A stretch of DNA of 17,711 nt from Victivallales bacterium (GCA_018648945.1 JABGQJ010000043.1:1-17711); one strand, 5' to 3'. Shown: positions 1-7,356, counted from the stretch's first letter. Translations and numbers: made by a program. The notes: a model not told the origin generated them from the sequence alone.

Positions 1-208
1 CGCCATGTTCCGTGGGATACAGACCGGAGAAGAAGGTAGCCCGGGATGGGCAGCAGTGAGGGGATGGGCAGAACGCCTTGGTGAAGGGGACCGACTCCTT
101 GCGGTATCGGTCCAGGTTTGGAGTCAGGGCCTTCACGCTGGAGTCGGGGAGCACGGTGGCCCCGCGCTGCTGGTCCGTCATAAAAACGAGGATATTGGGG
201 CGTGACAT
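1..208 (-). CDS. Sulfatase (S1 family), N-terminal fragment
   Basis: The 69 visible codons are the N-terminus of a sulfatase; the rest lies beyond the left edge. Sulfatases hydrolyse sulfate esters, often on polysaccharides, and use a formylglycine made from a cysteine by a maturation enzyme. The start MSRPNILVFMTDQQR is the classic first strand, with Asp12 a likely metal ligand. HCCPSRATFFSG (residues 51-62) holds the C-x-P-S-R maturation signature, Cys52 being the residue to be converted (x is Cys53). The TDQQR form is common in one sulfatase branch rather than the ADD form. No signal peptide is visible from this start, so a cytoplasmic enzyme is likely unless the true start is further upstream. 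The gene is divergent from proB across a gap of about 78 bases. The substrate cannot be told from the fragment. Confidence 0.9.
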   Translation of the reverse strand, partial: MSRPNILVFMTDQQRGATVLPDSSVKALTPNLDRYRKESVPFTKAFCPSPHCCPSRATFFSGLYPTEHG

Positions 209-235
209 GGGCAGTCGCTCCTGAACATGCGATGA

Positions 236-261
236 TGGCACGTGGCACTATAGTACGTGCC
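236..261. promoter_or_regulatory. Repeats and possible promoter between sulfatase gene and proB
   Basis: The short divergent region carries TGGCAC twice (236-241 and 243-248). An inverted repeat GGCAC (244-248) / GTGCC (257-261) flanks an 8-base spacer. TATAGT at 249-254 resembles a -10 box for rightward transcription and lies inside the perfect palindrome ACTATAGT (247-254). If it is a -10 box, transcription would begin near 261, which favours the ATG at 287 over the GTG at 257 as the proB start. I see no good -35 box at the right distance. An operator role is a guess. Confidence 0.3.
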
Positions 262-286
262 GAATGCAAAACAGCGAGATAGCCGC

Positions 287-1486
287 ATGCAATACCATTT
301 CGAGGACCACGGCGAGCGCACCTCTGCCCTGACTGGGCTGAAGCGCCTGGTGATCAAGATTGGCACCCGCCTCCTGATGGATGTGCCGGGAGTGCACAAG
401 CGCGAGCGCGTCCGGCAGCTGGTGGCGGAGGTCGCGGCCCTGCGCGAACGTGGGATCGAGGTGATTCTCGTTTCCTCCGGCGCAGTGGGCGCTGGCATCG
501 CCGTGTTGGGGACGTCTCGTCGGCCCAGTGACGTGCCGAACCTGCAGGCCCATGCTGCGGTGGGGCAGTGTCGCTTGATGTACCTCTACGAAAGCGCTTG
601 CGTCGAGCGCGGCTTCCACTGTGGGCAGCTTCTGCTCACCGCCGACGACCTGCAGAGCAACCGTGAGCGGCACCTGAACGTGGCCAACTGCATGGGCCAG
701 CTTCTGCGCAGTGGCGTCCTGCCGGTGATCAACGAGAACGATTCGGTCAGTGTCGATGAGATCCGCGTGGGGGACAATGACCTGCTGGCCGCTCTGGTCG
801 CGACTATGGTCCGGGCGGACATGACGATCCTTCTCACCACCGTCGATGGCATGTACCGACCCTCGGACGACGGCGGGGAACAGCCCCGTTTGAGCGTGGT
901 GAGCGAGGTGGACGAGAGTGTCCTGGCCATGGCTGCCGACACCGATGGCAACCCATTCTCGGTGGGAGGCATGAAGACCAAGCTCCGGGCCGCACAGATT
1001 GTAACCAGCGCTGGCGAGCCCCTCTGGATTGCCGACGGCACCGACTTCTCGATTCTCCGGGGCATCCTCGCGGGCGAGGACACCGGCACTCTCTTCACGC
1101 CTCGGCGCGCCGAGCGGATGCATGGGCACAAGCGGTTTCTCGCGTTTTTCTCCGAGCCTTCTGGCGTGATCGTGGTGGATGCCGGGGCCGCCCGGGCTGT
1201 CTGCCAGCAGGGGCGCAGCCTGCTCCCCGGGGGCATCGTGGATTGCCAGGGGGAGTTCCGCCGCGGGGACACCGTAAAGATCGTCGGCCCCGGCGGCGAG
1301 GAGCTGGCCCGTGGCGTGACCCATTACGGCAACGAGGAAGTTGTCCGCATCCGCGGCGTGAATAGCAGCGAGATCAGTTCTTTGCTCGGGGAGGACGCAT
1401 CATTTGCCGAGGTGGTGCACCGAGACTACCTTGTGGTTCTGTGGCGGGAGACTCAGAAGGCCGATGACCGGAGCCATATGCCATGA
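287..1486 (+). CDS. proB: Glutamate 5-kinase (ProB) with C-terminal PUA domain
   Basis: Phosphorylates L-glutamate to gamma-glutamyl phosphate with ATP, the first step of proline synthesis in the cytoplasm. The product is 399 residues (E. coli ProB is 367). The amino acid kinase domain shows IKIGT (23-27), SSGAVGAG (63-70), NENDS (149-153), GDND (162-165) and GGMKTKL (227-233). A PUA domain follows from about residue 291, with LLPGGIVDC (312-320) and GEFRRGD (322-328). An in-frame GTG at 257 would add ten residues. I prefer the ATG at 287 because GTG 257 sits inside an inverted repeat and possible promoter; neither start has a strong ribosome binding site. The stop overlaps the proA start as ATGA, so the two are very likely translationally coupled. 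The N-terminal stretch before the kinase core is a little longer than usual. proC is not in the window. Confidence 0.95.
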   Translation: MQYHFEDHGERTSALTGLKRLVIKIGTRLLMDVPGVHKRERVRQLVAEVAALRERGIEVILVSSGAVGAGIAVLGTSRRPSDVPNLQAHAAVGQCRLMYLYESACVERGFHCGQLLLTADDLQSNRERHLNVANCMGQLLRSGVLPVINENDSVSVDEIRVGDNDLLAALVATMVRADMTILLTTVDGMYRPSDDGGEQPRLSVVSEVDESVLAMAADTDGNPFSVGGMKTKLRAAQIVTSAGEPLWIADGTDFSILRGILAGEDTGTLFTPRRAERMHGHKRFLAFFSEPSGVIVVDAGAARAVCQQGRSLLPGGIVDCQGEFRRGDTVKIVGPGGEELARGVTHYGNEEVVRIRGVNSSEISSLLGEDASFAEVVHRDYLVVLWRETQKADDRSHMP

Positions 1487-2739
1487 GTACGGACTACCGC
1501 GCGACGCTTCTCGACCTCGGACGACAGGCGAGGGATGGGCAACGTCATCTGGCCGTGCGCTCCGGGCAGGTCCGGAACCGGTATCTTGAGGCAGCGGCCA
1601 CGGCCCTGCGCTCCCGGCAGAGCGAGATCCTCCAGGCGAATGCCGCCGATGTGGCTCGGGCTGTGCAGGCGAGCTCGGATCTGCTGGACCGCATCCGCCT
1701 GACCGCGCGCCGGGTCGAGCGACTGGCTGGGTTGGTGGAAAGCGTGGCGGCGCTCAACGATCCGGTGGGTCGGATCGAGGCCACATGGTTGCGCCCCAAT
1801 GGATTGAAGATCGAGCGGACGCGCGTCCCGATCGGTGTCGTCGCGATCATCTACGAGTCGCTGCCGGAGGTGACGCTTCGGTCGGCGGCTTTGGCTCTAA
1901 AGTCCGGGAATGCCGTGTTCCTGCGGGGAAGCGCGGAGTGTTTTGCCACGAATCGGCTCTTGGCCCGGGTGTTCGACGAAGCGATCCAGAAAGCTGGCTC
2001 GCCCGAGGGAATCGTGCAATTCCTGCCATGGCCCAACCGCGAGGCCGTGCAAGTTCTGGCCCAGTTGGATGACTACCTGGACGTCATTGTCTCCCGTGGG
2101 GGGGCTGGCCTCGATCGCCTGCTCAGGGACCACGCGCGGGTGCCCGTCATCCGCCAGGGGAGGGGGGTATGCCACATCTATGTGGATAGCTCTGCCGATC
2201 TTGGCAAGGCCCAGCGGATTATCGTCAATGCCAAATGCCAGCAACCTCGGGCCGCGAACGCAGTCGAGACTGTGCTGCTACACCGAGACATTGCCGAGGA
2301 GTTCGCTCCCGAGATGGCGGCTGCTCTGGCCAAGGAGGGGGTGGAATTGCGTGGCGACGAGGCAGTATACGGGCTGGTCCCCGGCATCACGCCTGCGTCA
2401 CCCGAGGACTGGGGGCGGGAGTATCTGGGGCGCGTGCTTGCCGTTGCCGTCGTTCCTGATCTGGCGAGCGCGTGCGAGCATATCGCGCAGCACTCGTCTG
2501 GTCACAGCGACGCGATCATCGCCGAGGACCGGAAGGTCTCAGCGATGTTCACCACGGCAGTGGACTCCGCCTGTGTGTTTGTCAACGCCTCCACCCGGTT
2601 CACCGATGGCGGCGAGTTCGGCATGGGAGCCGATTTGGGCGTGAGCACCAGCCGCCTGCATGCGCGCGGCCCCATGGGGTTGGACGAACTGACCACCTAT
2701 AAGTACATCGTGCAAGGCAAGGGCCAAGTCCGCGAGTAG
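1483..2739 (+). CDS. proA: Gamma-glutamyl phosphate reductase (ProA), catalytic Cys position replaced by Ala
   Basis: Reduces gamma-glutamyl phosphate to glutamate semialdehyde with NADPH, the second proline step, normally by handing the substrate from ProB. The 418-residue length is normal. Family features are strong across the protein, including TRVPIGVVAIIYE and the C-terminal FVNASTRFTDGGEFGMGAD, RGPMGL and LTTYKY. The active-site loop is odd. From my knowledge of the family it reads like NAK-x-QRP-x-x-C-NA-x-ET; here it is NAKCQQPRAANAVET, so the catalytic Cys position is Ala258 (codon GCG, 2254-2256). Cys252 lies six residues earlier. Cys also occurs elsewhere, for example in SACVFVNA. 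The gene is coupled to proB by an ATGA overlap, which argues that it is still used for proline synthesis. Identity is sure; catalytic competence is open. Confidence 0.93.
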   Translation: MSTDYRATLLDLGRQARDGQRHLAVRSGQVRNRYLEAAATALRSRQSEILQANAADVARAVQASSDLLDRIRLTARRVERLAGLVESVAALNDPVGRIEATWLRPNGLKIERTRVPIGVVAIIYESLPEVTLRSAALALKSGNAVFLRGSAECFATNRLLARVFDEAIQKAGSPEGIVQFLPWPNREAVQVLAQLDDYLDVIVSRGGAGLDRLLRDHARVPVIRQGRGVCHIYVDSSADLGKAQRIIVNAKCQQPRAANAVETVLLHRDIAEEFAPEMAAALAKEGVELRGDEAVYGLVPGITPASPEDWGREYLGRVLAVAVVPDLASACEHIAQHSSGHSDAIIAEDRKVSAMFTTAVDSACVFVNASTRFTDGGEFGMGADLGVSTSRLHARGPMGLDELTTYKYIVQGKGQVRE

Positions 2740-2746
2740 CCTCCTG

Positions 2747-2770
2747 CTGGTCCACCCCCATGTGGCCCAG
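2747..2770. terminator. Possible bidirectional terminator hairpin between proA and the oxidoreductase gene
   Basis: CTGGTCCAC (2747-2755) and GTGGCCCAG (2762-2770) form a 9-base stem with one mismatch around a 6-base loop. It fills most of the 32-base gap between two convergent genes. There is no clear T-tract on either side, so intrinsic termination is uncertain. Confidence 0.45.
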
Positions 2771-2771
2771 G

Positions 2772-4046
2772 CTAGGTGACGGGCAGGTTCCAAGGCGCGC
2801 GCATGGGTGGGTACGCCAGGCGATTTGCCTGGTCGTCGTCGATGAAGATGCGCTTCTCGGGGTCAAAACGCAGCTTCCGCTGCAGCCGCACAGCGATCGA
2901 TGAGAGATGGAGGATCTCTGCCGACCGCACCGCTTGGGAGCAGTTGGGTTTGAGACCGTTGGCGTCCTTGCGGGTGCGTACCGCAGTTTCCCAGTCCTCC
3001 AGCTTGGGGAGATCGGGGAAGCGCTTCAGTTCCTCGGCGAGGTGGGCGGGTTCGAGGCGGCCATCGCGGTGGAGCTTGCCGTTGGGGCCCTCGATCCAGG
3101 CCTTGCCTTCCGTGGGCCGTTCGCCCCATTCCCAGCTGTCGATGGTGAAGGTGGTGCCATCGGCGTATTTCATGAAGATCGTCTGCCAGAGCCCGCAGGC
3201 ATCGGGGTGTTGGGGCGGCGCGATGGCTTCCACCTCGACCGGGGCCGTATGGTCCTTGCCCAAGGCGTACTGCACGGGATCCACATGGTGTTGGCCCATG
3301 TCGCCGAAGCCGCCTTCGTCATAGTCCCAGTAGCCGCGGAAACTGCCGTGTACGCGATGGGGATGGTAGGGCTTGATCTGGGCCGGGCCAAGCCACATGT
3401 CGTAGTCCAGCACATCCGGTACCTGCTGCACGGGGAGGTTGGCCTTGCCGCTCCACCGGCGGATCTTGAACCCGGTCGGGCAGTTGCTGGGGTTGAGGTA
3501 CGCCTTAAGCGGGCCGCCGAGGATGCCGCTGGCCACGACCTTCCGGGCAAAATGCCCGATGTGGCGTCCCCAGGTGTTGACCTGGTAGACGGTGCCGTAG
3601 CGTTCGATGGTATCCACCAGGGCTTTGCCTTCGGCAATGGTGTGGGTCGCCGGCTTTTCGGAGTAGACGTCCTTGCCGGCCTGGGCTGCGGCCAGGGAAA
3701 TCAGGGCATGCCAGTGGGGCGGGGTGGGGACGTGGATCGTGTCGATGTCATCGCGTTCGAGCACCTCGCGCCAATCGCTGTAGGCGGTGACTTTCCCGCC
3801 CGCTTTGGCGACCGCCTTGGCCAGACGCGCGCTGTCCACATCGCAGACGGCCATGGTCTTGGGGTACTGCGTGACGTGTCCGCCAAGTCCCATGCCCCCG
3901 GTCCCGACCACGGCTCGGGTGATCATGTTGCTGGGCGCATCGGGGCCACCGAAGACGAGGCGCGAGGGAACAATCTGGAATGCGGCGCCGGCGAGGGTGG
4001 CCTTCTTCAGAAAGGAACGTCGGGAGAGACCATTTTTCTCTGTCAT
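2772..4046 (-). CDS. Gfo/Idh/MocA family oxidoreductase with Tat signal
   Basis: A 424-residue NAD(P)-dependent oxidoreductase of the Gfo/Idh/MocA type, which act mostly on sugars, inositols and sugar derivatives. Residues 8-31 look like a twin-arginine signal (SRRSFLKK, then a hydrophobic stretch), suggesting export of the folded, cofactor-loaded enzyme. The Rossmann loop is GTGGMG (48-53), followed by an acidic strand end CDVD (68-71). EKP (130-132) carries the typical Lys, and GDMGQHHVD (248-256) is the usual C-terminal domain motif. The reading frame stays open well upstream, but the ATG at 4046 is chosen because it places the Tat motif at the N-terminus and has GGAG about 11 bases before it. 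Such exported members are numerous in Planctomycetes, Verrucomicrobia and Lentisphaerae. With the sulfatase and fucosidase nearby a glycan role is plausible. The substrate is unknown. Confidence 0.9.
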   Translation of the reverse strand: MTEKNGLSRRSFLKKATLAGAAFQIVPSRLVFGGPDAPSNMITRAVVGTGGMGLGGHVTQYPKTMAVCDVDSARLAKAVAKAGGKVTAYSDWREVLERDDIDTIHVPTPPHWHALISLAAAQAGKDVYSEKPATHTIAEGKALVDTIERYGTVYQVNTWGRHIGHFARKVVASGILGGPLKAYLNPSNCPTGFKIRRWSGKANLPVQQVPDVLDYDMWLGPAQIKPYHPHRVHGSFRGYWDYDEGGFGDMGQHHVDPVQYALGKDHTAPVEVEAIAPPQHPDACGLWQTIFMKYADGTTFTIDSWEWGERPTEGKAWIEGPNGKLHRDGRLEPAHLAEELKRFPDLPKLEDWETAVRTRKDANGLKPNCSQAVRSAEILHLSSIAVRLQRKLRFDPEKRIFIDDDQANRLAYPPMRAPWNLPVT

Positions 4047-4247
4047 CGGGCCGCGACTCCAATCCGCAGGGGGTGGGGTACGTCTATAACAATATGCAGA
4101 TGCACCATAGCGATGCGGATTGCGCAATGCAATGTGAGCAAACGCAGGCGGCTGGGGTCCGCATCCCTTGCAATCCCTGGCTTGAGGTGTCTTTTTTGCC
4201 AGGTGACTGAGTTCCCATCTTTCCTTGCCCATAGAAGGGGTCTTCCC
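4047..4247. promoter_or_regulatory. Divergent intergenic region with a 10-base palindrome
   Basis: About 200 bases separate the leftward oxidoreductase gene from the rightward TolB-like gene and should hold both promoters. ATTGCGCAAT (4119-4128) is a perfect palindrome and could be an operator. For leftward transcription TTGCAT and TATGGT are spaced by 17 bases, each matching the sigma-70 consensus at about four of six positions. CCTGGC (4176-4181) and GCCAGG (4198-4203) form a 6-base inverted repeat around a T-rich 16-base loop. AGAAGGGG (4233-4240) is the ribosome binding site for the rightward gene. No long ORF of coding character lies here. Confidence 0.3.
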
Positions 4248-5444
4248 ATGCTTCGTCGGCTCGCCTTTGTCTGTTCCCTCGTCCTTGCCGTCACGGCGCT
4301 GTCCCAGACCAAACTCACGGTCATTGCGGATATCGAGAACGCGAATCCGCGTTTGGCGATCACGAGTTACTCGGGTCCGGCAGGCATGCGCACCTTGCTG
4401 ACCAATGTGCTCAAGCGGTCCGACTGGTTCAACCTGGCCACCACTGCTGCCAAGGCGCATTACCGAGTGGATGCCCGGTATACGGCTGGTACCCCGGCGT
4501 CTCTGCAACTCCGAGTTGCACCCCGCAAGGGGCGTGGGTTCATCCTGACTCAGCCTGCCGCCCCCGGCCTGCCGGCGGAGGATGTCGTCTACCGTGCCGT
4601 CGATGCCATGATCAAGAAGCTGTTCGGGGTGCCTGGCCCCTGTTCGGCGCCCATCGCCTTTGCCATGGGTGCGCCCGGGAACCTGAAGGAGGTCTTCACC
4701 TGTCGTTTCGATGGCTCCAACATGCAGCGACTGACCAACAACAACAGCATCAGCACCGAGCCATCCTGGGGCCCCGGCAACCAGCGACTGGTCTATACCG
4801 CGTACTCCGGCAATGCCACAAGCGTGGTCATGGTCGACATGCTGCGCAAGCGTCAACGACGTCTCTCCCGTTTCCGGGGACTGAACGCGGGCGCGGATCT
4901 ATCGCCCAACGGCCAGTGGGCAGCGCTTTCGCTGAGTCGCGACCAACGCATTGACTTGTACCTGTTGGTCGTGGCGAGCGGCAAGATCAAGCGTCTGACC
5001 CAGGACTCGCACGTGGAGTCATCCCCGTGCTGGTCTCCGAGCGGCAGCGAGATTTGCTACGTTTCGGACCGGGCCGGCAAACCGCGTCTCTGCATTGTGT
5101 CGGCCAATGGGGGCAAGGGACGACTTCTGGACACCGGCAGTCGGGCGGAGACCGTTTCTCCCGACTGGTCGCCCGTTTCGAACAAGATCTGCTTCTCGCG
5201 GCGAATGGGTGGGCAGTACGCCATCGGCGTGCTGGACATGAAGACCCGCAAGAGCAAGATTCTCACCCGTGTTGCCGGGGACTGGGAGTCTCCGTCCTGG
5301 TCGCCGGACGGTCGTCATATCGTCTGTTCACGCCGCCTGGGCGCGAACAGTTCGCTTTACATGGTTGACTCCCATCAGGGCACATTCATGCCCATCACCC
5401 GTGGCGGCGACCACTCTCTGCCGAGCTGGGGGCACTCCCGCTAG
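4248..5444 (+). CDS. TolB-like periplasmic beta-propeller protein
   Basis: A 398-residue protein with a signal peptide (hydrophobic about residues 5-18, cleavage probably near residue 20), then a small alpha/beta domain like that of TolB (about 22-130). A propeller of PD40/WD40-like blades follows, marked by EPSWGPG (171-177), LSPNGQW (218-224), SPCWSPSG (259-266), SPDWSPV (304-310), SPSWSPDG (348-355) and LPSWG (391-395). TolB is the periplasmic partner of the Tol-Pal system that helps hold the outer membrane during division. Length and domain order fit TolB (about 430 residues), but sequence drift is large and no tolA, tolQ, tolR or pal gene is in the window, so I leave the symbol blank. 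The frame is open far upstream; the ATG at 4248 is chosen for its signal peptide and its purine-rich ribosome site. The next gene follows after 17 bases. Confidence 0.8.
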   Translation: MLRRLAFVCSLVLAVTALSQTKLTVIADIENANPRLAITSYSGPAGMRTLLTNVLKRSDWFNLATTAAKAHYRVDARYTAGTPASLQLRVAPRKGRGFILTQPAAPGLPAEDVVYRAVDAMIKKLFGVPGPCSAPIAFAMGAPGNLKEVFTCRFDGSNMQRLTNNNSISTEPSWGPGNQRLVYTAYSGNATSVVMVDMLRKRQRRLSRFRGLNAGADLSPNGQWAALSLSRDQRIDLYLLVVASGKIKRLTQDSHVESSPCWSPSGSEICYVSDRAGKPRLCIVSANGGKGRLLDTGSRAETVSPDWSPVSNKICFSRRMGGQYAIGVLDMKTRKSKILTRVAGDWESPSWSPDGRHIVCSRRLGANSSLYMVDSHQGTFMPITRGGDHSLPSWGHSR

Positions 5445-5461
5445 GCCAGCCAAACCACACC

Positions 5462-6874
5462 ATGCCACGCTCTGACTCCTTTCCACTCCCCGAGCCTCCC
5501 GCCCCCGTCTTCCTGGTGGGCATCGGTGGTATTGGCATGAGTGGGTTGGCCCAGATGCTGTGTCGTCAGGGCCATCGAGTCGCCGGCAGCGACCGGCAGC
5601 TCATCGGGCCTGGTCGAACCGAGCTGATTGCTCAGTTGGGCTTGCTGGGGATCGAGATCTTCCCCCAGGATGGCTCTGGGGTTCGCGCTGTGGCCCCGTC
5701 GCTGCTCATCGCTTCAGCCGCCATCGAGGAGGGGAACCCCGACTTTCAGGCCGCTCCCGACACGCCCCGGCTGGGGCGGGCTCAGGCGCTGTCCGCAGCG
5801 CTCTCGCGGAGTGGTACGAAGCTGATCGCCATCGCGGGCTCGTGTGGCAAGACCACGGTTACAGGCTGGCTCGCCAGTGCACTGCGGGCCTTGGGGCGCC
5901 GGGTGGAGATGGTTTGTGGTGGCTACGCGCTGGCGACTGCGGACGCCGGCATTCCTGGCAACTACGACTGTGATGCCGATCCCGAGTTCTCGGTGGTGGA
6001 GGTGGACGAGAGCGATAAGAGCCTGGTCGAGTTCTCCCCGGATGTGGGGGTGTTGTTGAACGTGGGGCGCGATCACCACGAGTACGGGGAGTTGATCCAG
6101 GTGTTTGGTCGCTTCCTGGACTGCTGCCAGCAGTGCGTTGTTCTCGCGGACTCGCTGGCGCCACTGTTCGGTGCGCATGGGCCTGCGCTGCGTTCCAGTT
6201 TCGGGTTGGAGGGTGAGGTCGCCCCATCCCAGTACGCGCCTTCGGCCGACGGCATCTGTTTCGAGCTGTCTGGCATCGGGTCGTGCACCAGCGGCCAGCT
6301 TGGCCAGCACTCCGCCCTCAATGCTGCTGCAGTTGCTGCTGTTCTGCGGCAACTCGGTGAGCCCGCAGCGGGCATTGCCACCGCCCTGGCTGCATTCCGT
6401 GGGATCGCGCAGCGATTCCAGCGGATGGACGTGCCGGGGCAGTCGCCGATCCCCGTCTACAATGACTACGCCCACAACCCGGAGAAGATCCGGGCCTCTC
6501 TCCTCACCGCCCAAGAAGCGGCAGATGGCCCGATCCTGGCCGTGTTCCAGCCCCATGGCTATGGCCCGTTGCGCTTCATGCGCGACGAATTGCGCGAGGT
6601 CCTGGCCGACACCCTCCGGCCAGGCGATCAGTTCGTCATTCTGCCCGTGTATTACGTGGGGGGAACCACCTCTTTCCAGCCGACTTCGGCCGAGGTGGCG
6701 AGCGAGTACGCGGCCAGGGATCTCCCGGTTCGTGGTTTGCACACGCGCGACGCTCTCCTGGCTCAGGCCAAGGAGTTTGCTGCTTCCGCCCGTTTCGTGG
6801 TCGTCATGGGCGCGCGCGATCCGTCCCTACCCGAATGGACCGCCCAGCTCGCCGCCGCGCTCTGGTCTGGGTAA
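5462..6874 (+). CDS. MurC-type Mur ligase (UDP-N-acetylmuramate--alanine ligase-like)
   Basis: A 470-residue Mur ligase with all three domains. The N-terminal UDP-binding part has VGIGGIGMSGLA. The ATP site is GSCGKTT (126-132). The middle domain has VDESDKS and a DHHEYGE stretch, and the C-terminal domain has YNDYAHNPEKIR and FQPHGYG. The layout matches MurC, which adds L-Ala to UDP-MurNAc in the cytoplasm, or the recycling ligase Mpl. It departs from MurC at conserved sites: the P-loop His of GTHGKTT is Cys128, and the usual DDYGHHP is NDYAHNP. It is not in a dcw cell-division cluster but behind a TolB-like gene, 17 bases apart, with no Shine-Dalgarno sequence, so translation may be coupled. 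It could be the only MurC of this organism, an Mpl-like recycling enzyme or a paralogue with another substrate. The ligase fold is sure; the substrate is not. Confidence 0.82.
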   Translation: MPRSDSFPLPEPPAPVFLVGIGGIGMSGLAQMLCRQGHRVAGSDRQLIGPGRTELIAQLGLLGIEIFPQDGSGVRAVAPSLLIASAAIEEGNPDFQAAPDTPRLGRAQALSAALSRSGTKLIAIAGSCGKTTVTGWLASALRALGRRVEMVCGGYALATADAGIPGNYDCDADPEFSVVEVDESDKSLVEFSPDVGVLLNVGRDHHEYGELIQVFGRFLDCCQQCVVLADSLAPLFGAHGPALRSSFGLEGEVAPSQYAPSADGICFELSGIGSCTSGQLGQHSALNAAAVAAVLRQLGEPAAGIATALAAFRGIAQRFQRMDVPGQSPIPVYNDYAHNPEKIRASLLTAQEAADGPILAVFQPHGYGPLRFMRDELREVLADTLRPGDQFVILPVYYVGGTTSFQPTSAEVASEYAARDLPVRGLHTRDALLAQAKEFAASARFVVVMGARDPSLPEWTAQLAAALWSG

Positions 6875-6880
6875 TCCAGG

Positions 6881-7345
6881 CTAACCCTCGCGGCAGAGGC
6901 GGTAGAGGGCGAGGAGCTCCGCGGGTTCCAGTCGGAACCAGCTGCCTCGGCCCTGGAAGAAGCCGTGCTCGCGGATCAAATGGATCTGCAGGGGCGTGAG
7001 GGTAAGAGCAAGGTCGCTGGCCTGGACCTGGATCGCGGCCTTGTGGGCGTGGATCCCGCAGCCAAAGGGGCAGGGGATCTGGCCCATGACCTCGGTCAGT
7101 TGCACCTGGACTTTGCCGTCGAAGAGCTGGCGTGGGGCCTCCAAGGCCTCGTCCGCCGCTTCGTGGAACTCGTCGAGGAGGTCAGCCAAGTGCGCCTGCG
7201 AGACTCCCGCGCTCTCAAGGACGGCCAGGTCTGCATCGATGATGTCATCCAGCGTCCGGGTGTCATCGCCGAGGAAGCCATCACGGGCCAGACGGCCTCG
7301 CTCCATCATCTCTCTGGCCTTGGCATTCGCCGGATTCCGCTTCAT
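6881..7345 (-). CDS. Uncharacterised 154-residue Cys/His protein, last gene of the nqr block
   Basis: I do not recognise this family by name. The start at 7345 lies 11 bases after the nqrF stop, with GAGG about 9 bases ahead, so it is very likely cotranscribed with nqrF. The N-terminal half is charged and looks helical (MKRNPANAKAREMMERGR, then many Asp, Glu and Leu). The centre holds PCPFGCGIHAHK (91-102), giving C-x3-C-x2-H-x-H, a likely metal-binding knuckle. The C-terminal part contains TPLQIHLIREHGFF (118-131) followed by GRGSWFRLEP. No membrane segment or signal peptide is seen. It is not NqrM, which is smaller, has a membrane segment and four cysteines, nor ApbE, although both occur near nqrF in other bacteria. 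A maturation or regulatory role for the complex is a guess from position. It is convergent with the Mur ligase gene, 6 bases apart. Confidence 0.8.
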   Translation of the reverse strand: MKRNPANAKAREMMERGRLARDGFLGDDTRTLDDIIDADLAVLESAGVSQAHLADLLDEFHEAADEALEAPRQLFDGKVQVQLTEVMGQIPCPFGCGIHAHKAAIQVQASDLALTLTPLQIHLIREHGFFQGRGSWFRLEPAELLALYRLCREG

Positions 7346-7356
7346 GATGGAGGCCT

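Noticed and set aside
192..194. DLG for DFG in the kinase as a sign of a pseudokinase (the positions are residue numbers of the kinase protein, not bases).
   Set aside because: The metal-binding Asp, the Lys79/Glu98 pair and HRD are all present, and DLG is found in many active bacterial kinases.
248..1324. A 358-codon open frame antisense to proB.
   Set aside because: proB carries every kinase motif; the antisense frame reads as His- and Gly-rich shadow sequence.
2907..4247. A very long open frame on the plus strand opposite the oxidoreductase gene, continuous with the TolB-like gene (845 codons in all).
   Set aside because: It mirrors the codon bias of the GC-rich minus-strand gene, has no family character before the TolB signal peptide, and the minus-strand protein has clear motifs throughout.
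4047..4856. Extension of the oxidoreductase frame 270 codons upstream on the minus strand.
   Set aside because: The translation is low in recognisable motifs and overlaps the TolB-like gene; the Tat signal begins at the ATG at 4046.
5714..6742. A 342-codon open frame antisense to the Mur ligase gene.
   Set aside because: It has no recognisable domain and is explained by codon bias of the sense gene.
6867..6879. CTGG-GTAAT-CCAG hairpin at the end of the Mur ligase gene as a terminator.
   Set aside because: The stem is only four bases and there is no T-tract; it is within chance expectation.
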